Below are positions 7,564-13,750 of a stretch of 13,750 nt of DNA, in pieces; positions within the stretch are counted from its first letter, which is position 1, and every line of letters starts with the position of its first letter. Source of the stretch: Pseudolabrys sp. (lineage in GTDB: Bacteria > Pseudomonadota > Alphaproteobacteria > Rhizobiales > Xanthobacteraceae); the NCBI GenBank assembly GCA_026125925.1, contig JAHCKF010000046.1, positions 1-13,750 of the forward strand, given 5' to 3'. The translations under genes were made by a program, and so were the position numbers. Under the pieces are notes generated by a model that did no database searches, had not been told where the DNA came from, and saw only the letters and a list, made by a program, of their open reading frames with translations.

Positions 7564-8424
7564 TCAGGCGCCGGCGGGCGCACCCATGCGTGCGACCTGG
7601 CGGAACTCGCTCGGCGTCACGCCGGCGTGATCGCGGAAGAAACGCGTGAAGTGCCCCGGCGCGCTGAAACCGAGGCGGTCGCTGACCATGGCGAAGCTGT
7701 GGTCGCTGTGCACAACCGATTCCACCGCCATCTCCATGCGCAGCAGGTTGAGATAGACGTGCGGCGTCATGCGGGTGGAGCGCTCGAACAGCCGGTAGAA
7801 ATGCGCGCGCGACAGGCCGGCCTCGCGCGCCAGCGCATCGACGTCGCTCGCCCGCTGCGGCTCGGCGCGCATCAGCATCACGGCGCGGCGGATGCGCCAG
7901 TCGAAGCGGTCGCGGTTGCGCTCGATGTCGGCGAGGCTGTGCGACAGCGTTCGCCATGGCGTGAAACGCTCGATGACCGAGATCATCAGGTCGGACAGCA
8001 ACTGCTCCTGTTCGGGCCCGGCGCCGGGATCGACCAGCATCATCGCCGCCAGATCCATCGACAGCCGCCGGATGCGCGGCGACAGCTCGCCCGCCGGCTT
8101 TTCGAAGAAGCCCGGCGCGCCGCTCGCCGCCCAGTTCGGCCGGAAGACCTTGAGCCATTCGGGCTCGATATAGAGCGCCAGAATAATGGTGCGCGGCCGT
8201 TCGGGATAATGCACGTAGGCGTGCGGCTCCCAGGTGTTGATCAGCACGGCCTGGGAATCAGTGAGCTGCACCAGATGATCGCCGACGGCGAACTGGGTGT
8301 CGGCACCCTCCGCCTTGATCAGCACATGGCAGTGCGGATGGGCATGGCGCACGAGCGAACGGTCCATGTCGAGCAGGGCGACACGGCCGAAGGTCCCATG
8401 AATAATGCCCAGCGCTGACGACAT
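7564..8424 (-). CDS. AraC-family transcriptional regulator
   Basis: A 286-residue cytosolic DNA-binding regulator. Residues about 15-90 form a cupin-like ligand-sensing half with a histidine-rich strand RHAHPHCHVLIK (26-37) and a later WEPHAY (65-70). Residues about 172-280 are the AraC/XylS DNA-binding half with two helix-turn-helices. The first, around 194-214, reads DVDALAREAGLSRAHFYRLF. The second is around 246-264 (VSDRLGFSAPGHFTRFF), followed by the family signature GVTPSEFR. An earlier in-frame ATG (8509-8511) would add 29 hydrophobic residues that do not belong to the family fold, so the ATG at 8422-8424 is preferred. The ribosome-binding site is weak. The gene lies directly upstream of the hmf-like operon on the same strand and probably controls it. 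The effector, furoate or furoyl-CoA, is a guess. Confidence 0.87.
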   Translation of the reverse strand: MSSALGIIHGTFGRVALLDMDRSLVRHAHPHCHVLIKAEGADTQFAVGDHLVQLTDSQAVLINTWEPHAYVHYPERPRTIILALYIEPEWLKVFRPNWAASGAPGFFEKPAGELSPRIRRLSMDLAAMMLVDPGAGPEQEQLLSDLMISVIERFTPWRTLSHSLADIERNRDRFDWRIRRAVMLMRAEPQRASDVDALAREAGLSRAHFYRLFERSTRMTPHVYLNLLRMEMAVESVVHSDHSFAMVSDRLGFSAPGHFTRFFRDHAGVTPSEFRQVARMGAPAGA

Positions 8425-8437
8425 CCCGGCCTGTGGA

Positions 8438-8463
8438 GTAACGATAAAAACGATTGATGTTAC
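8438..8463. repeat. AT-rich inverted repeat just upstream of the AraC gene; possible operator
   Basis: GTAAC (8438-8442) is mirrored by GTTAC (8459-8463), with centres 21 bases apart, two helical turns. Inside is a direct repeat ACGAT at 8441-8445 and 8450-8454. The site is 14 bases upstream of the chosen AraC start, in an AT-rich island, so it could be an autoregulatory operator. Short arms make chance possible. Confidence 0.3.
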
Positions 8464-8566
8464 ATAAGAAAATGGCTGAAGAACAGTCAAGGCAGTCGCA
8501 ATTCCGACCAAAAGGCGACGCGGTGACGCTGCAGGCCCTGGCCAATCGACGCACGCTGTAACTCAT

Positions 8567-8587
8567 CAATGGCACGCCTTGCCATTG
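8567..8587. repeat. Perfect 7-bp inverted repeat in the divergent spacer
   Basis: CAATGGC (8567-8573) and GCCATTG (8581-8587) are perfect complements around a 7-base loop. No T run follows on either strand, so it is unlikely to be an intrinsic terminator. It sits between the AraC gene and the membrane regulator gene and is better seen as a possible operator or leader hairpin. Confidence 0.4.
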
Positions 8588-8633
8588 CGGCCCGGGGCAA
8601 GCCCATTGTCCGTTGCCGCGATTTGAGACATTT

Positions 8634-8660
8634 TGACCCGGTCTGCGCCGGGGGCGGTCA
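8634..8660 (+). repeat. GC-rich dyad in the leader of the membrane-bound regulator gene
   Basis: TGACC (8634-8638) pairs with GGTCA (8656-8660), and CCCGG (8637-8641) alternatively pairs with CCGGG (8648-8652). It lies 18 bases ahead of the ATG. It could fold in the leader RNA or serve as an operator. Evidence is limited to the symmetry. Confidence 0.25.
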
Positions 8661-8678
8661 GAGAACCGCGGGTGGGTA

Positions 8679-10415
8679 ATGATCTTTCGTTTTGCCGGCT
8701 TCGAGCTCGATGGGCCGCGCGCGGAATTACGCGGGCCGGACGGCGCGCCCATCAAGCTGCGGCCGAAGACCTTCGACATGCTGCGCCTGCTCGCCGCCAA
8801 TCCCGGCCGCGTCCTGAGCAAACAGGAGCTGATGGAGACCTTGTGGCCCAAGGTCCACGTCAGCGAAGACAGTCTGTTTCAATGCATTCGGGAAATCCGC
8901 ACCGCGCTCGGCGACGAGCGCCGCCAACTGGTCAAGCTGGCCTCCGGCGGCGGCTATCTCTTTACGCTCGAGGTTTCGGCCGTGGCGGCTGGCGACCGGC
9001 CACCTTCCGCTGAGCGGGCAGCGCCGACTGCCATCGAACAGGCTGCCCCGCCGCCGCCTGCCCAAACCGTCGCTCCGCCGGCGCCATCGCCGGGGTTTCT
9101 CCTGCGCCGGTACAAATGGGCGGCAATGGCCGTAGCCGGCGTGCTTTGCGGGGTCATCGGTCTGGCCTTTGCCGCTCCGGCGCTGCGGCCGAAGCTGCTG
9201 TTCACGGCCACGCCGCCGGTCGTCGCGGTGATGCCGATCGTTGATGCCACCGGTGATGCGCGCGGCGCGGCGATGGCGCGGGAGGTCACCGACCGCCTGT
9301 CCGATGGTTTCGCCAAGATTGACAACATCCGGGTGATCGCGTCGCGACCGGCCGCGGGGCGTGCCGAGGTGGTGTCCGCGCCATCCGTGTTGCCTGACTT
9401 TGAAGTGCGCGGCGAGCTGCAGCGCGGCGAGGGGGCATGGACCTTGCGCGCGCGCATGATCAGGACCGCGACCGGCGAGGTCCAATCGGTGGCGGCGGCC
9501 TCGGTCGGCGTCGACGAACCCGATACGCAGCTCCTGCAAACCCGGCTCGCCGCGGGCACGGGTTACAAGCTGGCGCGGCGTCTCAATGAAATCCTGGAAG
9601 GGGGGCAGGCTTCGCCGACGCCGAGTGGATCGATGGGCGATGCAAAGGTCGCCATCGAACAGGCGGTCGCTTCGATCAAGCAGACGTCGCGCGAACGTTT
9701 CGGCATGGCCCAGGCCATGCTGAAAAAGGCGCTCGCCGACGACCCTGATAATATCGACATCGCCGTTGCGCTGGCGGCGTTGCAACTGCGCGGCATTCAG
9801 ATGGTCTGGTTCAGCCCGGAGGAAGCGATCGCCGCCGAGGCCCAGGCCAAGGCGACGCTGGAGCGTGCCCTGCGCGCCAAGCCGAATTCCGTCGCGGTGC
9901 TGGAGTCCTACTGCCGCTTTCTCAGTGCGACCAACCAGTTCGTCGACAGTCTCGTCACCTGTGCGCGCATTCTCGATTTCGATCCCTGGAACGGCGGCGC
10001 GCTCTATCTCATCGGCCTTGGCCAGATCAACCTCGGCCGTCTGGAGGATGCGCTGGCGACGTTCCAGCAAGCCGATCGTTTCGACACGCCACCGGTGTCA
10101 CGTTGGACCTGGCTGCTCGGCGTCGGCTACGCCAACCTGCTGCTGGGGCATCCGCAAGAGGCGGTGCCGTGGCTGGAGCGCTCGATCGCCATCACCGCCG
10201 CGAGCGGACGCTCGCACATGCTGCTGGCCGCCGCCTACGCACAGTCGGGCCGGATAGAGCAGGCTAAAGCCGCGATGCAGCAGGGGCTGCGACTGCGGCC
10301 CGGCACGACGCTGCTTAATGTCTCGCCGCCGACGAAGAATGCCAGTCCGACCTTCCTTCGGGCCGCAGCACCGATTCTCCAGGCGATGGTTGCGGCCGGT
10401 CTGCCGCCGCAGTGA
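8679..10415 (+). CDS. CadC-like membrane-bound regulator: winged helix, one TM segment, TolB-N-like domain, TPR repeats
   Basis: A 578-residue one-component regulator. Residues 1-100 are an OmpR/PhoB-type winged helix (FRFAGFELDG, IKLRPKTFDMLRLLAANPGRVLSKQEL, then ASGGGYLF at 88-95). There is no receiver domain. Residues about 103-140 form a proline/alanine-rich linker. Residues 147-167 are a single hydrophobic membrane segment preceded by LLRRYK, so the N-terminus is inside and the rest periplasmic. Residues about 180-280 resemble the TolB-N/FlgO-like domain that follows the helix in such proteins (VVAVMPIVDATGD, then VRGELQRG and RMIRTATGEVQS). Residues about 340-545 contain TPR-like helical pairs (YLIGLGQINLGRLEDALATFQQA is one). 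The start is set by the domain; its ribosome-binding site (GGGTGGG, 2 bases from ATG) is poor. The target genes and signal are unknown. It faces away from the AraC gene and may not belong to furoate metabolism. Confidence 0.87.
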   Translation: MIFRFAGFELDGPRAELRGPDGAPIKLRPKTFDMLRLLAANPGRVLSKQELMETLWPKVHVSEDSLFQCIREIRTALGDERRQLVKLASGGGYLFTLEVSAVAAGDRPPSAERAAPTAIEQAAPPPPAQTVAPPAPSPGFLLRRYKWAAMAVAGVLCGVIGLAFAAPALRPKLLFTATPPVVAVMPIVDATGDARGAAMAREVTDRLSDGFAKIDNIRVIASRPAAGRAEVVSAPSVLPDFEVRGELQRGEGAWTLRARMIRTATGEVQSVAAASVGVDEPDTQLLQTRLAAGTGYKLARRLNEILEGGQASPTPSGSMGDAKVAIEQAVASIKQTSRERFGMAQAMLKKALADDPDNIDIAVALAALQLRGIQMVWFSPEEAIAAEAQAKATLERALRAKPNSVAVLESYCRFLSATNQFVDSLVTCARILDFDPWNGGALYLIGLGQINLGRLEDALATFQQADRFDTPPVSRWTWLLGVGYANLLLGHPQEAVPWLERSIAITAASGRSHMLLAAAYAQSGRIEQAKAAMQQGLRLRPGTTLLNVSPPTKNASPTFLRAAAPILQAMVAAGLPPQ

Positions 10416-10428
10416 AGCGGCGCAACCG

Positions 10429-10626
10429 TCAGCTCATGCGACGCACGACCTCGGCGACGATGGCGTCGGCGTCGTCATAGCCGGCATTGATCAGCGCGCG
10501 GATGTTGTCGCTCAGGCGTACCGGCAGATCGCGCGGCGCGGTCTTTTCGCCGTTCACCGTCAGTAGTTGCCACGCAAGGCGATAGGAGTCGTTGAACAGA
10601 CGAATCCTATTTGAGATGTTGGCCAT
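10429..10626 (-). CDS. Small hypothetical protein downstream of the hybrid histidine kinase
   Basis: A 65-residue acidic/basic mixed soluble protein that I do not recognise. It has no signal peptide, no membrane segment and no cysteine. The pattern NISNRIRLFNDSYRLAWQLL followed by SDNIRALINAGYDDADAIVAEVVRRM suggests two or three helices. It begins 33 bases after the kinase stop on the same strand, with a weak AAAGG upstream, and ends 13 bases from the stop of the convergent membrane regulator gene. The composition looks like protein rather than an antisense shadow, and no better frame exists there. It may be co-transcribed with the kinase and act with it, but that is inference from position. 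Confidence 0.6.
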   Translation of the reverse strand: MANISNRIRLFNDSYRLAWQLLTVNGEKTAPRDLPVRLSDNIRALINAGYDDADAIVAEVVRRMS

Positions 10627-10659
10627 CGCCGCCGCCTTTGCCGGGCCGAGAGGCGACTG

Positions 10660-12885
10660 TCATGGCTCCGCCAGCCCGATCGAATTGTCAAGGATGTCGC
10701 GGACCTTGGCCGCCAGATCCTTAAACGAGAACGGCTTGGTGAGGAGCTGCACACCCTTGTCCAGCCTGCCATGGTGGACAATGGCATTGCGTGCGTAACC
10801 GGTCGTGAACAACACCTTGAGGTCGGAGCGCATCGCGCGAGCCTGCGCCGCGACCTGCGCGCCGGTCAAGCCGCCGGGCAGCACCACGTCGGTGAAGAGC
10901 AAGTCGATGCGCGGCTGTCGTTCGAGCAGGCGCAGCGCGGCGGCGCCGTCATGAGCTTCGATGACGCGATAGCCCAGCTCGCGCAGCGACTCGACCGAGA
11001 AGGCGCGCACATCATCGTCGTCCTCGACCACGAGAATGGTCTCTTCGCGCTCGCCTTCAGGAACGGGCGTGTCCTGTTGCTGCTCCACCGGTTCGACATC
11101 GCCCTCCCAGCGCGGCAGATAGATGCGAACCGTGGTGCCTTGCCCGGGCTCCGAGTAGAGTTTGACGTGGCCTCCCGACTGTTTGACGAAGCCGTAGACC
11201 TGGCTGAGGCCGAGTCCGGTGCCGCGGCCGACCGGCTTGGTCGTGAAGAACGGCTCGAAGGCGCGCGCCATAGTGTCGGCGTTCATGCCTTCGCCGGTGT
11301 CGGAAATCGAGATTGAGACGTATTGGCCGGGCGTGACTTCGGCCTGGCCCGCCGCATAGGCCTCGTCGATATAGGCGTTCGCCGTTTCGATGGTGAGGCG
11401 GCCGCCCGATTTCATCGCGTCGCGCGCGTTGACCGCGAGGTTGAGTATCGTTGCCTCGAGTTCGTTGGCGTCTACCTCGACGCGCCACAGGCCCGCGGCC
11501 CGCACCGTTTCGGTTTCGATGGTCTCGCCGAGCGAACGGTGCAGCAGCTCCGACATGCCGGTGACGAGAACATTGACGTCGATCGGCTTCGGATCGAGCG
11601 GCTGGCGGCGCGAGAAGGCCAGCAGCCGGCGCGTAAGTGAAGCGGCGCGGCGCGCACCGTTCATCGCGCTCTGCACCGCGCGATGCAGCCGGCCGGAGGT
11701 CTCCGGAAGATTGCGTTCGAGCGTTTCGAGATTGCCGATGATGATCTGCAACAGGTTGTTGAAATCGTGCGCGACGCCGCCGGTGAGTTGGCCCACCGCT
11801 TCCATCTTCTGCGCCTGGCGCAGCGCTTCGTCCTTGAGGCGAAGCTCCTCCGTTCGCTCGACGACCTGGCGCTCCAAAGTCGCATTCAGATCGCGCAGCG
11901 CGGCTTCGGCGCGCTTGCGCTCCTCGATCTCGCGTTGAGCGGCCAGAGTGAGCCGTGCATTGTCGATGGCGACGGCGGCCTCAGCGGCAAGTCCCGCCAT
12001 GCCGCGCTCGGCTAGTTCGGTGAATACGCCGGTGTCGGCATGACCGAAGAAAAGACCGCCGATCACCTCGCCGGAGCGCAATGTCACCGGCACGGCGAGA
12101 TAGCTGCGCACCGGCAGATGGCCGTCGGGCATGCCCTTACGCGGCGCATTGCGGCCGTAGCGTGGATCCTTGGTGATGTCGTCGGAGCGCACGATGCCTT
12201 CGCCAGTGAAGGTTGGCGCGAAGACGTCGGTGTTGCGCGGCATCGGAAATTTGGAAAACGCCTCCAGCGGCACGCCCGACAAAGTGTAGAGCATGTAGCT
12301 CTCGCCGCTGTCGGCAACGACATTGTAAAAGAACGCGCCGAACTCGGCGCCGGACAATTCGACGCCGGCATCGGTGACGATCTGCACGACGCGGCCGAGG
12401 TCGTTCTCGGCCGCGAGCGCCGAGCCGGCGCGGTTGAGGATCTCGAGGGTGCGTCGTTCCTCGCGCAGCCTCTCTTCGGCCTCCCGGCTCTGGGTGCGGT
12501 CGCGCAGCACCTTGACGTAGCCAATAATGTCGCCGGCATCGCCGCGGATCGGTGTGATCTCGCCGGTCGCCCAAAAGCGCGTGCCGTTCTTGCGCAGGCG
12601 CCAGCCTTCTTCACCGCCGCCGCGGCCCTTGGCCGCCGCGTCGATATACTCGCGCGCCAGCGTGCCGCTCTGCCGGTCCGTGTCGGTGAACAGGCGGTCC
12701 AGCCTTTGGCCGAGCATCTCGGGCTCTTCCCAGCCGAGCAGGCGGTGGGCGCCTTCGTTCCAGCTCGTCACTTTTCCGCCAGGGTCGGTGGTGATAATCG
12801 CGGTATCGACAGCGCTATTGACGATCTGCCGCCACTGAGGCGCCGTAATAAGCAGAGGTGTCGAGACAAGCTCGCGGTTGGCCAT
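10660..12885 (-). CDS. Hybrid sensor histidine kinase: PAS-GAF-HisKA-HATPase-receiver
   Basis: A 741-residue cytosolic hybrid kinase without membrane segments. A PAS domain (about 15-130) reads VDTAIITTDPGGKVTSWNEG; it lacks the NCRFLQ flavin motif, so it is not a LOV domain. A GAF domain follows (about 145-312), then a coiled-coil-like linker (about 315-360). HisKA has the phosphoacceptor His373 in GGVAHDFNNLLQ. The ATPase domain shows Asn482/Asn486, the DTGEGM box (529-534) and the GRGTGLGL lid (553-560). The C-terminal receiver (about 615-735) has the acidic pocket ILVVEDDDD, phosphoacceptor Asp666 in FTDVVLPGG, Thr695 and Lys717 in TKPF. All residues needed for His-to-Asp phosphotransfer are present. 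No partner DNA-binding response regulator is next to it, so output may go through a phosphotransfer protein or a distant regulator. The signal is unknown; a small ligand or redox/light cofactor bound by PAS or GAF is possible. Confidence 0.92.
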   Translation of the reverse strand: MANRELVSTPLLITAPQWRQIVNSAVDTAIITTDPGGKVTSWNEGAHRLLGWEEPEMLGQRLDRLFTDTDRQSGTLAREYIDAAAKGRGGGEEGWRLRKNGTRFWATGEITPIRGDAGDIIGYVKVLRDRTQSREAEERLREERRTLEILNRAGSALAAENDLGRVVQIVTDAGVELSGAEFGAFFYNVVADSGESYMLYTLSGVPLEAFSKFPMPRNTDVFAPTFTGEGIVRSDDITKDPRYGRNAPRKGMPDGHLPVRSYLAVPVTLRSGEVIGGLFFGHADTGVFTELAERGMAGLAAEAAVAIDNARLTLAAQREIEERKRAEAALRDLNATLERQVVERTEELRLKDEALRQAQKMEAVGQLTGGVAHDFNNLLQIIIGNLETLERNLPETSGRLHRAVQSAMNGARRAASLTRRLLAFSRRQPLDPKPIDVNVLVTGMSELLHRSLGETIETETVRAAGLWRVEVDANELEATILNLAVNARDAMKSGGRLTIETANAYIDEAYAAGQAEVTPGQYVSISISDTGEGMNADTMARAFEPFFTTKPVGRGTGLGLSQVYGFVKQSGGHVKLYSEPGQGTTVRIYLPRWEGDVEPVEQQQDTPVPEGEREETILVVEDDDDVRAFSVESLRELGYRVIEAHDGAAALRLLERQPRIDLLFTDVVLPGGLTGAQVAAQARAMRSDLKVLFTTGYARNAIVHHGRLDKGVQLLTKPFSFKDLAAKVRDILDNSIGLAEP

Positions 12886-12938
12886 TGGAGAAGTGCGCCC
12901 CCTATTGCTTCGGAATTAGCACGACCGAACTCTGCCGC

Positions 12939-12968
12939 ATTAGAAAATATTGTCTCATCGTCATTGAA
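12939..12968 (-). promoter_or_regulatory. Weak sigma-70-like promoter candidate for the hybrid kinase
   Basis: Read on the minus strand, TTCAAT (12963-12968) and TCTAAT (12939-12944) are separated by 18 bases inside the most AT-rich stretch of the spacer. Transcription would start about 45 bases upstream of the kinase ATG. Both boxes deviate from consensus, so this is only a candidate. Confidence 0.22.
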
Positions 12969-13042
12969 CCGGCGGCCGAGTGGGGCGTTATCAATCTTCG
13001 CTCTCCGGTGTCGCCGATTGGAAGCGCGGTGCAGACCGTCCA

Positions 13043-13070
13043 GGCAGGATAATCCTGCCATCTCGTGGCA
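13043..13070. repeat. Perfect palindrome overlapping a second, competing hairpin
   Basis: GGCAGGAT (13043-13050) and ATCCTGCC (13052-13059) form a perfect dyad around one base. As RNA this would be a 6-bp stem with a 5-base loop. TGCCA (13056-13060) can instead pair with TGGCA (13066-13070) around TCTCG. The two folds exclude each other. This could be an operator (dyad of 17 bp) or part of a structured leader or small RNA. Confidence 0.45.
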
Positions 13071-13110
13071 TATTAAGCGTTGAGGCCTCCGATCGGTTTC
13101 GCCCGAAGAT

Positions 13111-13129
13111 AGAGCCCGCGTGGGGCTCT
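13111..13129 (+). terminator. Hairpin followed by a short T-rich tail; possible intrinsic terminator
   Basis: AGAGCCC (13111-13117) pairs perfectly with GGGCTCT (13123-13129) around a GCGTG loop, and GTTTATT follows on the plus strand. The tail is weak. No plus-strand gene ends here, so if real it would end an unannotated short transcript or attenuate a long DUF421 leader. The opposite strand has no T tail. Confidence 0.35.
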
Positions 13130-13236
13130 GTTTATTGTGCGGTGCAAACGGGCGAGCGCCCCCGACCGCCTTCCACCATCCCGTTAGGCTGGGCGACCTC
13201 TGTTGGCCTCCTGGCGGCCGGGCACGTCTCCGCCAC

Positions 13237-13262
13237 GGAACCGCCGGCCGGGCGGGGCCGTT
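13237..13262 (+). promoter_or_regulatory. EcfG (general stress response) type promoter of the DUF421 gene
   Basis: GGAAC (13237-13241), 17 bases, then CGTT (13259-13262) matches exactly the alphaproteobacterial EcfG/RpoE2 consensus GGAAC-N16/17-CGTT. It is on the correct strand and 23 bases ahead of the GTG start. Transcription would begin near 13268-13270, leaving a leader of only about 16-18 bases that still includes most or all of the ribosome-binding site. Regulation by the PhyR-NepR-EcfG cascade is inferred; its genes are not in this window. Confidence 0.65.
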
Positions 13263-13271
13263 GGACAGCCC

Positions 13272-13278
13272 GAAGGAG
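13272..13278 (+). promoter_or_regulatory. Ribosome-binding site that fixes the GTG start of the DUF421 gene
   Basis: GAAGGAG lies 7 bases ahead of the GTG at 13286, an ideal spacing. It decides the start against the upstream ATG at 12980, which has no such site. The flanking ACAGCC (13265-13270) and GGCTGT (13282-13287) could pair and place this site in a loop. Confidence 0.75.
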
Positions 13279-13285
13279 CCCGGCT

Positions 13286-13750
13286 GTGTTTGACCTTACC
13301 GAAAGCCCCACGGCGCTCGTCGCGCGCGCGGTGCTGATCTACGGCTTCCTGTTCGTGATGTTTCGCTTCCTCGGCAAGAAGCACACCGGCGAGCTGGCGC
13401 CGTTCGATCTTCTGATCCTGTTGATCATCAGCGAGACGGTGCAGAACGGCCTGATCGGCGACGACAAGTCCGTGATCGGGGCCATGATCTGCGCCTCGAC
13501 CTTGTTCATCATCATGCAGGCCTTGAACTATGTCAGCTGGCGCAGCCGCAAGGCGTCGCGCCTGATCGAGGGCGTGCCGAAGGTGCTGGTGCGCGATGGC
13601 GTGCCGATCGATCCGGTGATGGAAAAAGAAAAGATCACCAAGCAGGAACTGCTCGAAGCGATGCGGAGTTCGGGATGCTCCAACATCGGCGACGTGCGTG
13701 CAGCGATCCTCGAGAACAACGGCAAGATCTCCATCATCAAGGCGGCTTGA
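13286..13750 (+). CDS. DUF421 / YetF-like membrane protein
   Basis: A 154-residue inner-membrane protein beginning at GTG. Three hydrophobic segments are seen at about 9-29, 38-58 and 62-84, the second carrying the family pattern ELAPFDLLILLIISETVQNGLIG with acidic and polar residues inside the membrane. The soluble end has the hallmark EGVPKVLVRDG (95-105), followed by a helix KQELLEAMRSSGCSNIGDVRAAILENNGKISII typical of DUF421 (YetF/YdfS-like) proteins. The biochemical role of the family is not established; Bacillus homologues have been linked to spore germinant or stress responses. The length is at the short end of the family (about 150-230), and nothing essential seems missing. An EcfG-type promoter directly upstream suggests a general stress response protein. 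The stop codon is the last three bases of the window. Confidence 0.88.
   Translation: MFDLTESPTALVARAVLIYGFLFVMFRFLGKKHTGELAPFDLLILLIISETVQNGLIGDDKSVIGAMICASTLFIIMQALNYVSWRSRKASRLIEGVPKVLVRDGVPIDPVMEKEKITKQELLEAMRSSGCSNIGDVRAAILENNGKISIIKAA

Larger units (their letters stand above)
12886..13285. other. 400-bp divergent intergenic region between kinase and DUF421 gene
   Basis: The region lies between two divergent genes. The end near the kinase holds an AT-rich island (about 12938-12968) that may carry the kinase promoter. The middle contains three hairpin-forming repeats (13043-13070 and 13111-13129). The far end holds an EcfG-type promoter (13237-13262) and the DUF421 ribosome-binding site. 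The DUF421 reading frame stays open upstream to 12980, but the extra 102 codons look non-coding. I see no tRNA and no convincing small protein gene. Confidence 0.6.

Noticed and set aside
8425..8511. 29-residue N-terminal extension of the AraC protein
   Set aside because: The extension is hydrophobic and outside the family fold, and its DNA is the AT-rich control region with the GTAAC/GTTAC dyad. The ATG at 8424 gives a normal length.
12858..13052. 64-codon plus-strand frame overlapping the kinase start
   Set aside because: It overlaps the start of the kinase gene antisense, has no ribosome-binding site and no recognisable pattern.
12980..13285. N-terminal extension of the DUF421 protein by 102 codons from an upstream ATG
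   Set aside because: The extra residues are not membrane-like or family-like, and the upstream ATG has no ribosome-binding site. The region contains hairpins and a promoter, and GAAGGAG 7 bases ahead of GTG 13286 fixes the start.

Overview
The window is about 65% GC with dense, mostly overlapping genes and few spacers. The gene families and the one clear stress-type promoter suggest an alphaproteobacterium, probably Rhizobiales of the Bradyrhizobium/Rhodopseudomonas/Xanthobacter kind. That placement is inferred from style and gene content, because no rRNA or other marker gene is present. I see no insertion sequence, CRISPR array, tRNA or rRNA gene.

Left part (1-8424, all on the minus strand, so read from right to left). 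An AraC-type regulator is followed by a tightly overlapping five-gene operon: molybdopterin large subunit, FAD subunit, [2Fe-2S] subunit, acyl-CoA ligase and a crotonase-fold enzyme. Next comes a periplasmic binding protein of a branched-chain-amino-acid-type ABC transporter, which runs off the left edge. Both gene content and order match the hmfABCDE furoate cluster described from Cupriavidus basilensis HMF14. On that reading HmfD makes 2-furoyl-CoA, HmfABC hydroxylates it at C5, the product opens to 2-oxoglutaroyl-CoA, and HmfE releases 2-oxoglutarate for the TCA cycle. The binding protein would be a candidate furoate importer component. The large subunit carries an extra C-terminal CoxG-like SRPBCC domain, which may link it to the membrane or to the quinone pool.

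Middle part (8425-10415). A 254-bp divergent spacer separates the AraC gene from a plus-strand gene for a membrane-spanning regulator. Its order is winged helix, proline-rich linker, one membrane segment, TolB-N-like domain and TPR-like repeats (CadC-like layout).

Right part (10429-13750). A hybrid histidine kinase (PAS-GAF-HisKA-HATPase-REC) on the minus strand is followed 33 bp downstream by a 65-residue small protein gene, which converges on the TPR regulator with a 13-bp gap. A 400-bp divergent spacer follows, with several inverted repeats and a good match to the alphaproteobacterial EcfG general-stress promoter. This sits just ahead of a GTG-started DUF421/YetF-like membrane protein that ends on the last base of the window.

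The most interesting items are the probable furoate operon with its large subunit-CoxG fusion, and the stress-type promoter placed almost on top of the DUF421 ribosome-binding site.
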